This document shows, piece after piece, positions 55,014 through 63,755 of a stretch of 64,000 bases of DNA. Source of the stretch: Clostridiales bacterium (lineage in GTDB: Bacteria > Bacillota > Desulfotomaculia > Desulfotomaculales > VENG01); the NCBI GenBank assembly GCA_021736985.1, contig JAIPEW010000002.1, positions 62,001 through 126,000 of the forward strand, written 5' to 3'. Below the pieces are notes generated by a model. The model did no database searches and was not told the DNA's origin. It saw only the letters and a program-made list of their open reading frames with translations. The position numbers and the translations under genes were made by a program. Within the stretch, counting starts at the first letter, position 1. Each line of letters begins with the position of its first letter.

Positions 55014-55871
55014 TTACCCAAACAGTAGAATAGCTTCTCGTATAAGCTTAGCTGCAAGCAGTGCTGTTCTTTGCGAATAATCATAGATTGGACAGACTTC
55101 TACCAGATCCATACCAACAATATTTAAATTTTTCATTAAATATAATGCTTTTATTATTTCCTTAGAATTGCAGCCACCCGGTTCCGGTGTGCCTGTACCA
55201 GGTGCATAGGCAGGATCAACCACATCTATGTCTAAACTTATATAAACAGGTCTTTTTTCAATATTCCTGACTATATCCGGTAATGGTTCTAATATTTCAC
55301 CAGGATAAATAAAAGTATTATTTTCTGCCCATTGGAATTCTTCTCGTATACCAGACCTTATACCTAATTGATAGATGTTCTTACCACCAATTACTTCAGC
55401 AACACGCCTAATAACAGCAGCATGAGAAAATTCTTCACCCAGGTAATCGTTGCGCAAATCGGCATGGGCATCAAGATGAATTACAGCCAGGTCTGGATAA
55501 TTGCTATACACTTGTTTAATTGCCGGTAGACTCACAGTATGCTCTCCACCCAATAAAAAGGGAATTTTTTTGTCTTTTATAATTTCATGTATTACCTGAC
55601 TTATACAATTTAAGCATTTATTTACATTACCAAAAGGCAATATAATATCGCCTGCATCATAAAATCTACGCTCTGATAAATTTAAATTTAATTGTAGACT
55701 ATATTCTTCCAGTCCTTCCGATACTTCTCTAATTTCAACTGGTCCCTGCCTGGTACCAGGGCGAAAACTTACAGTCATATCCATTGGAGCACCTACAATT
55801 ACAACAGAACAATCTTTATATTGTTCAGAAGCACCTATATATTTACCTGTCATCTCTGTCAGATTTAACAA
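55014..55871 (-). CDS. speB: Agmatinase / ureohydrolase SpeB
   Basis: 285 residues. Manganese ligands are visible in LGGEHTVSLP, HLDAHADLRNDYLG and LDIDVVDPAYAPGTGTPEPGG. It removes urea from agmatine, or from aminopropylagmatine, in polyamine synthesis. The start is TTG after GGGAGGTAAGGTT. It lies downstream of speE and pdaD on the same strand but is split from them by about 550 bases that contain a plus-strand gene, so it probably has its own promoter. Confidence 0.92.
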   Translation of the reverse strand: MLNLTEMTGKYIGASEQYKDCSVVIVGAPMDMTVSFRPGTRQGPVEIREVSEGLEEYSLQLNLNLSERRFYDAGDIILPFGNVNKCLNCISQVIHEIIKDKKIPFLLGGEHTVSLPAIKQVYSNYPDLAVIHLDAHADLRNDYLGEEFSHAAVIRRVAEVIGGKNIYQLGIRSGIREEFQWAENNTFIYPGEILEPLPDIVRNIEKRPVYISLDIDVVDPAYAPGTGTPEPGGCNSKEIIKALYLMKNLNIVGMDLVEVCPIYDYSQRTALLAAKLIREAILLFG

Positions 55872-56093
55872 AACCTTACCTCCCTCTTTATTTAATTTAA
55901 TCTCCCTTTATAAAAAAGCAAAAAATAAAAGGAAAAGCACATTTCACATAGAATAGATGAATAGGATAAAAAAATTATTTGATTATACTGGACAAAATAA
56001 TACAATTGTAGTATAAATGTGAATGCTTTACTTTTACATTACAAAGTTCACTACACCTCCAATTCTTTTTTTTGATTATTAAGGAGGGATACC

Positions 56094-56348
56094 ATGAGCA
56101 TAAATAAGATTCCGCTTACCCTGGAGGTATTAGAGCACCTGCGCACTCATATGGAGAATATAGGAACAGACTTTTGCAATTTCGACATCGAAGTATCAAA
56201 AACTTTTTCAGGTAAAACAGCTGTAAAATTTATTGATACTGATAATGGAGCCGTTATCGAACAACATTTTTTAAGTGATGATGATGATGTACAAGAACAA
56301 GACATAGACTTGAGAATTCTTCTTCGTAGAAGAAACTTCCCTTTTTAA
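56094..56348 (+). CDS. Conserved-looking 84-residue protein of unknown function
   Basis: A strong AAGGAGGG lies just before ATG. The product is acidic in the middle (SDDDDVQEQDIDL) and ends with a basic patch (RILLRRRNFPF). The predicted mix of one helix (LTLEVLEHLRTHMENIG) and beta strands suggests a small globular domain. I do not recognise a family. It runs against the flanking polyamine genes and has its own terminator, so it is likely an independent gene. Confidence 0.6.
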   Translation: MSINKIPLTLEVLEHLRTHMENIGTDFCNFDIEVSKTFSGKTAVKFIDTDNGAVIEQHFLSDDDDVQEQDIDLRILLRRRNFPF

Positions 56349-56384
56349 CAAGTTAAAAACAAATGCCGCCTTACAGAACAAGCA

Positions 56385-56418
56385 ATAAAAGCCCCGCCTT
56401 TTTGGCCAGGGCTTTTAT
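56385..56418. terminator. Bidirectional terminator between the 84-aa gene and speE
   Basis: ATAAAAGCCC and GGGCTTTTAT form a ten-pair outer stem with an inner GCC/GGC, and A/T-rich flanks on both sides. Both genes end toward it. Confidence 0.75.
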
Positions 56419-56420
56419 GT

Positions 56421-57251
56421 TTATTTTAAATAATTTTTAACAAAAGGCGGCAGTATAAAAGCAGCTTTATGAATATCAGGGCTGTACCACCTGGTATTTA
56501 GTTCAGATATATTTTTATTATCTACATTCAGCGGGTCATATATTTTAGAACCCATAGTAAAACTCCAATAACCTCCTGGATATGTAGGAATCACACCACA
56601 AAAAAGATGGTTAATTGGAAAAATATTGCCAACGCTGTCATGAACATTTTTTATTAAATCCTGGTTAAAAAACGGTGATTCTGTCTGCGCAACAAAAAGT
56701 CCGTCCTCTTTTAAAGCCTCAAACACAGTTTGATAAAATTCTTTACTAAATAAACCCTTAGCCGGTCCCACCGGATCACTAGAATCTATAATTATCATGT
56801 CGTATGTGTTTTTATGCTCTTTTACATGCTTTATTCCGTCCTCTACCCGAATCTCAACCTTTGGACTGTTAAAACCTGAAGATAATGTAGGTAAAAACAT
56901 TTTAGCTGCTTCCATAACCTTATCATCAATTTCAACATGTACAACTTCCTGAACTTTATCATGTTTTATTACTTCACGAATGGAACCCCCATCACCTCCA
57001 CCTATAACCAAAACACGGCATGGCTCAGGATGGGTTACCAGACCTACATGAGTAATCAATTCATGATATACAAATTCTTCTTTTTCCGTGGTTTGAATAA
57101 CATCATCAAGCGTCAACATGCGTCCAAATTCTACTGTATCTATAACAACAACCTTTTGAAAATCGGAAATCCTATGATATAAGACTTCTTTTACTTTACA
57201 GCTAATTTTTAAATTACTAGTCTGGTCTTCAGTAAACCAAACCTCCAACAA
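56421..57251 (-). CDS. speE: Spermidine synthase-like aminopropyltransferase SpeE
   Basis: 276 residues. The motifs VVIDTVEFGRMLTLDDVIQ, LVIGGGDGGSIREVIKH and IIIDSSDPVGPAKGLFS are those of aminopropyltransferases that use decarboxylated S-adenosylmethionine. The acceptor could be putrescine or agmatine; context with pdaD allows either. The start is TTG 57251 or the adjacent TTG, behind GGAGGG. It follows pdaD by only 15 bases. speD is not in the window. Confidence 0.93.
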   Translation of the reverse strand: MLEVWFTEDQTSNLKISCKVKEVLYHRISDFQKVVVIDTVEFGRMLTLDDVIQTTEKEEFVYHELITHVGLVTHPEPCRVLVIGGGDGGSIREVIKHDKVQEVVHVEIDDKVMEAAKMFLPTLSSGFNSPKVEIRVEDGIKHVKEHKNTYDMIIIDSSDPVGPAKGLFSKEFYQTVFEALKEDGLFVAQTESPFFNQDLIKNVHDSVGNIFPINHLFCGVIPTYPGGYWSFTMGSKIYDPLNVDNKNISELNTRWYSPDIHKAAFILPPFVKNYLK

Positions 57252-57266
57252 AATCCCTCCTCTATA

Positions 57267-57725
57267 TTAATACCAGAGCGGTACAGCAGCAAGTGCACAA
57301 CCAATGTGCTCTACTTTATGGTCAATCCCTTTTATTTTCATATCAATTAATTCCATTTCCCGGTTAGCAAAAGACTCTCGCAGCATATATTCTACCTGGC
57401 TATTTGCCTCTTCCTTAGTGCATTTCCCGGAAAACTCCATTATAACCCCAAAAGAATCTGTTGAAAACCCTACCCCTACAGACGCGGATATTAATTCACC
57501 TGGCACCTCACTTACGATATGGCCATAAGCAGTAGGAACCAGTGAACCCGGTGAAATAACAAGATCAGGAGTATATTTCGCACTAGGAGGTAATATACTA
57601 CTTACTTTTATTAAGTTAATATTTCCTATCCCTGCTTCTAAGAGTGCTTTATCAAAAGCTGTTAAGTGATCATGTCCTTCTGCTGCAGCTGCCGTAAGAA
57701 AAAATTTTTCCGGAGTTGGCAACAT
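57267..57725 (-). CDS. pdaD: Pyruvoyl-dependent arginine decarboxylase PdaD
   Basis: About 152 residues. It makes agmatine from arginine with a pyruvoyl group formed by self-cleavage; the SS cleavage site is visible in LIKVSSILPP near residue 45, and the usual GSLVPTAYG and SASVGVGF segments follow. The track start at 57746 adds seven residues; GGAGGG before ATG 57725 fits better. It is the first gene of the polyamine group. Confidence 0.93.
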   Translation of the reverse strand: MLPTPEKFFLTAAAAEGHDHLTAFDKALLEAGIGNINLIKVSSILPPSAKYTPDLVISPGSLVPTAYGHIVSEVPGELISASVGVGFSTDSFGVIMEFSGKCTKEEANSQVEYMLRESFANREMELIDMKIKGIDHKVEHIGCALAAVPLWY

Positions 57726-57894
57726 AACCCATCCCTCCCATTTCAATTTAACCTTATAACAAATAATATTATATCAAAACAATAAAAAATTAAACAGTTT
57801 TGCTTATTTTATTATTAAATTTTAAATACATATTAACCTCAACACAGGGCAATATAAATAGAGGTCCAGGAAAAAAATTAGGAGGTAATAGTAT

Positions 57895-58374
57895 ATGCCT
57901 AATACCGTGATATGCACATTCCAATCTCAACAAGCAGCAGATCAGGCCGTAAATGAATTACGCAATAATGCCTTTGATAATGAAATCTCTGTACTATCTC
58001 CAGACAAAGGCCAAAATAATAACAATAATACTGAAAATGCCGAACGTGGTGACAATGTTGGTAACGGTACAGGTACAGGAGGTGTACTTGGTGGGGCAGC
58101 AGGATTAGCCCTGGGAGCAGGTGCACTGGCTATCCCAGGATTGGGCCCAATTATCGCTGCCGGCCCTATAGCAGGTCTGCTGTCAGGCGTCGCTGCTGGA
58201 GGAATAGCAGGCGGCCTTGTAGACTATGGAATTCCCAAGGAAAGAAGCGAATACTATGAACAGCAAATTCAAGAGGGAGATACGCTGGTATCTGTAAAAT
58301 CAAGCAGTAATAAAGTCAATGATGCAGCTGAAATACTTCGCGGACAGGGAGGACAAGATGTAGAAGTACATTAA
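57895..58374 (+). CDS. General-stress/low-temperature-induced family protein with glycine-zipper core
   Basis: 159 residues. The N-terminus (TVICTFQSQQAADQAVNELR) resembles the YflT/GSP17M-type stress domain, an Asn-rich linker follows, then a Gly/Ala-rich hydrophobic region (about 60-105) that could span or insert in a membrane, and a C-terminal repeat of the first domain type (GDTLVSVKSSSNKVNDAAEI). The ATG follows AGGAGG. Role in stress is inferred from family only. Confidence 0.72.
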   Translation: MPNTVICTFQSQQAADQAVNELRNNAFDNEISVLSPDKGQNNNNNTENAERGDNVGNGTGTGGVLGGAAGLALGAGALAIPGLGPIIAAGPIAGLLSGVAAGGIAGGLVDYGIPKERSEYYEQQIQEGDTLVSVKSSSNKVNDAAEILRGQGGQDVEVH

Positions 58375-58386
58375 AAAATCCAGTTT

Positions 58387-58420
58387 AAGGGACGCTACTA
58401 AAGCGTCCCTTTATTTTTAC
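58387..58420. terminator. Convergent terminator
   Basis: AAGGGACGCT and AGCGTCCCTT pair around a short loop, followed by TTATTTTT on the plus strand. The stop of the minus-strand nfo-like gene lies in the loop. Confidence 0.8.
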
Positions 58421-59267
58421 AGGTTTTATTATAGATCTCCTTATATATTAATACATCCTCCACCTGGCGCCCTTTGGATTCACAGATAATAGTAGGGCAC
58501 AAGTCTCTTTCTACTATCAATTCGGCTAAAGGCTCAAATACAGGTCCAAACCCTTCATCAAGGAGCGTCCGGTGTTTTTTTTCACCTGCACGGGTATATT
58601 CTATAGGACTAAAATGAACATGCAAGTACTCTACAATTTGCTCAGAAAGAACTTCTGCTATTCGGTCCAGGATATACGCAAAATCTTCCCTGGTATTTAA
58701 GCATCCTCCTCCTAAAGCATGCAGGTGGGCAAAATCAATTGTCGGAACTACATTATCAAAGGTTTTGCATAAATCTAAAACTTCTTCTAAATTTCCTAAC
58801 TGTGATGCTTTTCCCATTGTTTCAGGAGCTAATTTAATCTCTCCTAATCCTTCTTTATCTGCCTCTATAATTATTTTATAAAGTAACTTTTTTGCTTTCT
58901 CTAAATTTTCTATCCTGCTTGCACCTGATGCACTTCCCGGGTGAAATACGACTTTGTTTGCTTGCATCCACTTAGCTACTTGTAAAGATTTAATAATATG
59001 TCCTTTTGTTTTCTTCTGCTTCTCCTGGTCATCAGTTGCAAGATTAATATAATAAGGGCCGTGAATGCTCAAAGTTATACTGTTATCCCTGGCTGCCTGA
59101 CCCAATTTTTGTGCTGTTTCCTGCTTAATATTAACTCCACGTGTACACTGGTATTCATATGCATTCAGACCGCGCTCATTTAGCCATCCTGGCATGTACA
59201 AAGATGATTTATATCCTTGATCATAAAAAGATTGGGTATTCCCCGCCGCTCCGAATAATATTCCCAT
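58398..59267 (-). CDS. Endonuclease IV-family (AP endonuclease) protein
   Basis: 289 residues, TIM barrel of the AP-endonuclease family 2. The zinc ligand segments are SIHGPYYINLA, VVFHPGSASGAS, LAPETMGKASQLG, TIDFAHLHALGGG, EYLHVHFSPIEYT and TIICESKG, in the order seen in Nfo. It probably cleaves abasic sites in DNA repair. It departs from classic Nfo in several motifs, so a related sugar-isomerase-like role cannot be excluded. Confidence 0.8.
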   Translation of the reverse strand: MGILFGAAGNTQSFYDQGYKSSLYMPGWLNERGLNAYEYQCTRGVNIKQETAQKLGQAARDNSITLSIHGPYYINLATDDQEKQKKTKGHIIKSLQVAKWMQANKVVFHPGSASGASRIENLEKAKKLLYKIIIEADKEGLGEIKLAPETMGKASQLGNLEEVLDLCKTFDNVVPTIDFAHLHALGGGCLNTREDFAYILDRIAEVLSEQIVEYLHVHFSPIEYTRAGEKKHRTLLDEGFGPVFEPLAELIVERDLCPTIICESKGRQVEDVLIYKEIYNKTCKNKGTL

Positions 59268-59410
59268 ATTATTCCTCCTGTTTTTTTACTATATTACTTT
59301 TTCTAAAACAACAAATTAATACCTGCAAATAATTTTAATTATCACTGGAAGGATTTAACAGACTTTTACAGAAAATAGTTCTATTACTTTTTTATGCGGA
59401 GTGCTTAATT

Positions 59411-60988
59411 ATGAAAAAATATTGTTTATCTTTTTTATTCTTAGTATGTATACTTTTACTCTGGCTAACAATGCCAGTAGAAAAAGAAAATGCAAATTCA
59501 CCGGTATTTTCAGTGGAGAAAAAACATAATGGAATTGTTTATTCTTATCCCCGGACATGTAAAACACTTGACCCGGCTGAAGCGCAAAATAACTCCTCTG
59601 CACTAATTATTTCAAACATATTTGAAGGCCTCGTACAATCTTGCCCGAAAACGCATGAAATTAAGCCGTGTCTTGCTACAAGTTGGAAAGTATCAGAAGA
59701 TGAACTGGAATGGACATTTAACTTACGCCACGATGTTAAATTTCATAACGGTGACACTTTTAATGCACATGCTGTAAAATTTAGCATTAAGCGCCAATTC
59801 AATAATAACGTAAGTAAAACTTATGGTAATTTTGTATATGGACCGGTAGATAAAATAAAAATATTAGATGATTATACAATTAAATTCATACTCAAGTATC
59901 CTTATACACCTTTTTTAAATAACCTGGCAATGCCCTTTTCCGCGCCTGTAGTTAGCCCTGATGCCGTTGAAAAACACGGTAATAATTTTTGGCGCCACCC
60001 GGTTGGAACTGGCCCTTTTGAAATGAGTTCCTGGAAAGGAAAAAATATAGTTTTAAAGAGCAACTCTTCATACTGGGGGGAACAACCCCCTGTATCTCTT
60101 ATAAAATTTGTACCTGAACCAAATGAATACGCTAGAATGAATATGCTAAAAAATAATGAAGCTCAAATAATAACGAATATTACTCCTGATACAGCCCAGC
60201 TTTTAAAAGATTCGGGCTTCAAGATTTACAAGAGCACAGGCCCAGACATTAGTTACCTGGGCTTTTACACTAATCAATCACCATTTTCTTCCCAAAACGC
60301 GCGCCGGGCAATTGAACTAGCAATAAATAAAGAAAAAATAGTAAAAGAAACTTTAAACAGGCAGGGGATAACAGCTAATTCACTTTTACCACCTTTTTTT
60401 GATATCACCCCTCCTCCAACCGCAAAATACAATGTAGAAAAAGCAAAAAACATTCTGTCTAATATTCCCATGAAATTAGAAAAAATAAAAATAATAACTT
60501 ATCAAGGTAAAAGGCCATATAATCAAGCAGGAGGACAGGTACTGGCTTCTGCTATAGCAGAACAGCTAAAAAAAATTGGAATAAAAACCGAAATAAAAAG
60601 CTACCCCTGGGACAAATACAAAAACGCCCTGGCACAGAAAAAGGGCGACGCGTTTTTATACGGTTGGATAAGTGATAACGGGGACCCTGATAACTTTCTC
60701 TACCCATTACTTTCCACAGCACACATAAAATCCGGACTTAATATTACATGCTTTAAAAATAAGGAGTTAAGTACTCTTTTATTTAGCGCACAACAAGCAC
60801 CTAACGGGCCGCTTAGAAAAAAATTATATGAAAAAGCTTTAAAAATAATAAAAACAGAAGTTCCTATAATACCAATCAATCATAGCTTGCAAATAAATGC
60901 ATCTGTACCATCAATCAACAATTATTATCTTCATTACACAGGCTGGGATAAATTAAAAAAACTGGACTACAATCAGTATATTCCTTAA
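59411..60988 (+). CDS. ABC transporter substrate-binding protein, family 5 (peptide/nickel type)
   Basis: 525 residues. An N-terminal hydrophobic signal of about 22 residues without a clear lipobox is followed by an OppA/DppA-like domain: RTCKTLDPAEAQNNSS, LVQSCPKTHEIKPCLATSWK, FNLRHDVKFHNGDTFNAHAV and HPVGTGPFEMSSWKG. It binds peptides or similar ligands outside the cell. No permease or ATPase gene is next to it, so it is an orphan that must share a transporter elsewhere. Confidence 0.87.
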   Translation: MKKYCLSFLFLVCILLLWLTMPVEKENANSPVFSVEKKHNGIVYSYPRTCKTLDPAEAQNNSSALIISNIFEGLVQSCPKTHEIKPCLATSWKVSEDELEWTFNLRHDVKFHNGDTFNAHAVKFSIKRQFNNNVSKTYGNFVYGPVDKIKILDDYTIKFILKYPYTPFLNNLAMPFSAPVVSPDAVEKHGNNFWRHPVGTGPFEMSSWKGKNIVLKSNSSYWGEQPPVSLIKFVPEPNEYARMNMLKNNEAQIITNITPDTAQLLKDSGFKIYKSTGPDISYLGFYTNQSPFSSQNARRAIELAINKEKIVKETLNRQGITANSLLPPFFDITPPPTAKYNVEKAKNILSNIPMKLEKIKIITYQGKRPYNQAGGQVLASAIAEQLKKIGIKTEIKSYPWDKYKNALAQKKGDAFLYGWISDNGDPDNFLYPLLSTAHIKSGLNITCFKNKELSTLLFSAQQAPNGPLRKKLYEKALKIIKTEVPIIPINHSLQINASVPSINNYYLHYTGWDKLKKLDYNQYIP

Positions 60989-61063
60989 TATTCCATTAAT
61001 AGCCATTAATTTTTAGTAACATACTATAGACTGTATAATATAAAATTTACAGGAGGTACTATA

Positions 61064-61759
61064 ATGAACCAAGTATACCAAATGCAGCAGCAAATTCAAA
61101 AAATGCGGCAGGAATTAAATAATATTTCACAAATGACAAGCCAGCTTCAACAATCTGAACAAAGTAATGCTGCTCAAATTTCAAGACTGCAACAGCACGA
61201 AAGCAATTCTGTACAACAGCTTCAACGTATACAACAAGTTTGCAACCAATTAAACCAGGACCTTAATCAGATAGGGAGCTTTACCCAACAGACATCGGTA
61301 TCACCTGCTGGGCCCGGACAATATGGAGTACAGCAATATCCTTACAGTCAAATGAGCACAGGCACAAACCCTGCAGGATATAATATGAATACGCAAACAA
61401 CTGGTAATTACTCAACCATGGGACAAGGCGGTGGAACAATGGGACAATCATCACCCCCCTCTGCTCCAATAAATAACACTGCAGGATTCAATCAAAACAT
61501 GCAATCTAGTACAATGGGACAATATGCAGGAAGTATGGGACAGTTTGCAAATCCAATGAACCCCTCTCAACAAATTAACTCTCCAGCAACATTTACCGGG
61601 TATTCTACTATGGGACAGGGCAGCAGTACAGCTGGTTCTACGGGCTTAGCCGGGTATTCACCTTACACCGGATCAATGTCCGGGACCCAGGGTAATTATA
61701 CAAGTGGATACGGTCTTGGCAGTACAATAAGAAACCAGAACACGCAGCAGTACAGTTAA
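61064..61759 (+). CDS. Gln/Gly/Ser-rich protein with TMGQ repeats, unknown
   Basis: 231 residues. The first 75 are a Gln-rich coiled coil (QQQIQKMRQELNNISQMTSQ). The rest is low-complexity Gly, Ser, Thr, Asn, Pro, Tyr with several repeats of the type STMGQ/GSMGQ and GYSTMGQGS. No signal peptide. AGGAGG lies six bases before the ATG. Such composition is seen in some spore coat and surface-associated proteins, but I cannot assign one. It has its own terminator. Confidence 0.65.
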   Translation: MNQVYQMQQQIQKMRQELNNISQMTSQLQQSEQSNAAQISRLQQHESNSVQQLQRIQQVCNQLNQDLNQIGSFTQQTSVSPAGPGQYGVQQYPYSQMSTGTNPAGYNMNTQTTGNYSTMGQGGGTMGQSSPPSAPINNTAGFNQNMQSSTMGQYAGSMGQFANPMNPSQQINSPATFTGYSTMGQGSSTAGSTGLAGYSPYTGSMSGTQGNYTSGYGLGSTIRNQNTQQYS

Positions 61760-61790
61760 CAATGCTTTTAACCAGCAATAAATAACAGAT

Positions 61791-61830
61791 AAAAAATACC
61801 CCCCTTTTTATAAAGGCAGGGGGTTTTTTA
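61791..61830. terminator. Terminator after the Gln-rich gene
   Basis: AAAAAATACCCCCCTTT and AAAGGCAGGGGGTTTTTT form a long stem with one bulge, T run on the plus strand and A/T symmetry, so it may work both ways. Confidence 0.75.
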
Positions 61831-61847
61831 TGCATCAGGTAGATAAT

Positions 61848-62468
61848 CTAGTTAATTATATCTCCATTTATATTTATAGTCTCTTTAAATTCATTTTCAT
61901 TTAATTGATAATATTTAACAGCTCGATCACCTATTTTTTTGCACATATAATAATTTATTGTACCTGCAATACCTGCTCCAACAAGGGGGATTATTCTAAC
62001 AGCTATCCTGGGCGTACTTTTAATACCTAAAGATAATAAAACCTGCTGTACTAACTTAACTGCAGCATTATTTCCCATCTGATATATAGAAATTTTATTT
62101 ATTGTTTTACTAACTGCATTTGTGCCTACTGCAGAAGCAAAAACCCAAATTGTTTCCCTGGTAAAACCATGTTGAGAAGAATTACGACCGTTTACAATCC
62201 CCAGTTCCATAATCATACGTATCATGAAATAAGATATTAGTGATATATCTAATGCAATCCCCATAAAAAGCGTGAAAAGTGTGCCCAGTACCGGGAAAAT
62301 AGCCGGAAGTGTAGTTAAAACACCGCTAACTGCACATAAAAAACTTCTTTCACTAATAATCATACTACTTAATTCTGTATCATTTAATCCAGGATTTTCA
62401 CGCCTTAAATAATTAACTTTTTTTTGTACATCAGCCGTATTTATAAATCTAAAAGGATTGAATAACAA
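61848..62468 (-). CDS. EcsC-like membrane-associated protein
   Basis: 206 residues with several hydrophobic, Gly/Ala-rich segments (FPVLGTLFTLFMGIALDISL, IRIIPLVGAGIAGTINYY) and ASAVGTNAVSKTINKIS. This pattern fits the EcsC protein family, named from the Bacillus ecs locus, whose role is not settled. It stands alone, opposite in direction to its neighbours. The start is at TTG or ATG near 62468 behind GGGGGG. Confidence 0.65.
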   Translation of the reverse strand: MLFNPFRFINTADVQKKVNYLRRENPGLNDTELSSMIISERSFLCAVSGVLTTLPAIFPVLGTLFTLFMGIALDISLISYFMIRMIMELGIVNGRNSSQHGFTRETIWVFASAVGTNAVSKTINKISIYQMGNNAAVKLVQQVLLSLGIKSTPRIAVRIIPLVGAGIAGTINYYMCKKIGDRAVKYYQLNENEFKETININGDIIN

Positions 62469-62582
62469 ATAAATCCCCCCTGATATTTGATTGTTATTTT
62501 ATACAATATTAGACATCATATGCTATTAACATTTATTGGATAATGAGTTACAATTTTCTAAAAGGTCAAAGGAGGTGACTTT

Positions 62583-62846
62583 TTGATAAAAGCATTGAAA
62601 GAAGGAGCTTCTTACAGCCAGCGCGACACTTTAGAAATATTAACCGAATTCTCTTCCTTCAAAGACCGGGTAATAAAAAAATTTAAAGACTTGGCAAAAG
62701 AGCTTGAAGGAAAACCCAACGAACATGATCTGTGGGTAAACCTTTTCATGATATCCTGTGATTATGCTGAAGAACAAAATAATAAGCGTCAAAAAGAAGA
62801 AAAAGATAAAGATAAAGATAAAGATAGCGTACAAAAAGTTTCTTAA
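62583..62846 (+). CDS. 87-residue charged protein of unknown function
   Basis: TTG start after an excellent AAAGGAGGTGA. The product is helical and charged and ends in a run of Lys/Asp repeats (KEEKDKDKDKDSVQ) encoded by a short AAAGAT repeat, which could vary in length. I do not recognise a family. It ends at a shared terminator with pyrE. Confidence 0.55.
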   Translation: MIKALKEGASYSQRDTLEILTEFSSFKDRVIKKFKDLAKELEGKPNEHDLWVNLFMISCDYAEEQNNKRQKEEKDKDKDKDSVQKVS

Positions 62847-62849
62847 TTT

Positions 62850-62878
62850 AAACCCCGGTGTTAAAACCGGGGTTTTCT
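62850..62878. terminator. Bidirectional terminator between the 87-aa gene and pyrE
   Basis: AAACCCCGGT, a six-base loop and ACCGGGGTTT, with a T-rich tail on the plus strand. The two genes converge on it. Confidence 0.85.
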
Positions 62879-62880
62879 TG

Positions 62881-63465
62881 CTATTCTACTCTTATACCAA
62901 AATCTTGTGCAGTAAAAACGGGATCAACCTCAATATTCAGACTCTCAATATTTTCGGTCCCGCCTTCTCTGCGATCTACAAGAGGAACTACTTTTATTAC
63001 ATTTCCTCCTGCCTCGTGAACAGCATCTACAGCTTTTAAAACTGATCCTCCTGTAGTAATAACGTCCTCTACAATTACAACTCTTTCACCGCTATTTACA
63101 AGCGGGCCTTCTATATTTCTTTGTTTTCCATGTTCTTTTGCTTCTTTGCGAACTATAAATGTCTTAAAGTCAAAACCCAATGGATAAGCCATCGCTGCTA
63201 CGGCTCCAACAATAGGATCAGCTCCTATCGTAAGTCCACCAAGTGCCTGTACATTATCTTCCTTTATCTTATGTAATATTATCTTGCTTAATAAACACGC
63301 ACCCTTAGAGTATAAAGTAACCTGCTTTCCATCAAAATAATAATTACTTTTCTTTCCAGAAGTTAAAGTTACATCACGAAATTCAAGAGCTCTTTCTTTA
63401 ACCAGGTTTAACAGCTGTTCACGGTCTTCTTGTAAACTAGTTTCAAACACATCAAATTTCTGCAA
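62881..63465 (-). CDS. pyrE: Orotate phosphoribosyltransferase PyrE
   Basis: 194 residues. It converts orotate and PRPP to OMP in pyrimidine synthesis. The PRPP loop is VVIVEDVITTGGSVLKAVDAV, and LTSGKKSNYYFDGKQVTL and GLTIGADPIVGAVA are OPRTase motifs. The gene stands apart from other pyr genes. A 12-pair palindrome with a repeated TTTACTTG lies 80-120 bases upstream. Confidence 0.94.
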   Translation of the reverse strand: MQKFDVFETSLQEDREQLLNLVKERALEFRDVTLTSGKKSNYYFDGKQVTLYSKGACLLSKIILHKIKEDNVQALGGLTIGADPIVGAVAAMAYPLGFDFKTFIVRKEAKEHGKQRNIEGPLVNSGERVVIVEDVITTGGSVLKAVDAVHEAGGNVIKVVPLVDRREGGTENIESLNIEVDPVFTAQDFGIRVE

Positions 63466-63547
63466 TTATTTCTCCCTCCCTTACTAAAAGAATTCTTACA
63501 TAACTGCTCTAACATGTCAAATTTACGCAACCACAAAACACACACGA

Positions 63548-63586
63548 TTTACTTGATAACCAATATTTACTTGTTTATCAAGTAAA
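63548..63586 (-). promoter_or_regulatory. Palindrome upstream of pyrE
   Basis: TTTACTTGATAA and TTATCAAGTAAA form a 12-base inverted repeat, with a further direct TTTACTTG copy between the arms. It may be an operator or leader hairpin for pyrE; no PyrR-type attenuator is obvious. The rest of this 290-base gap shows no gene. Confidence 0.4.
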
Positions 63587-63755
63587 TATACTAATCTGAA
63601 ACACTATAAAACTATTAAGCTTTCATTGTAAAGGGCTTAAGAGCACTGATACCATAAGTAATTGCCTAACAATACAGCATTAAAAACAACTGAAAAAACA
63701 AGTTTAAAATATGCTGTATTGCATATCACATTGGATTCATTAGCCCAGTAAATAG

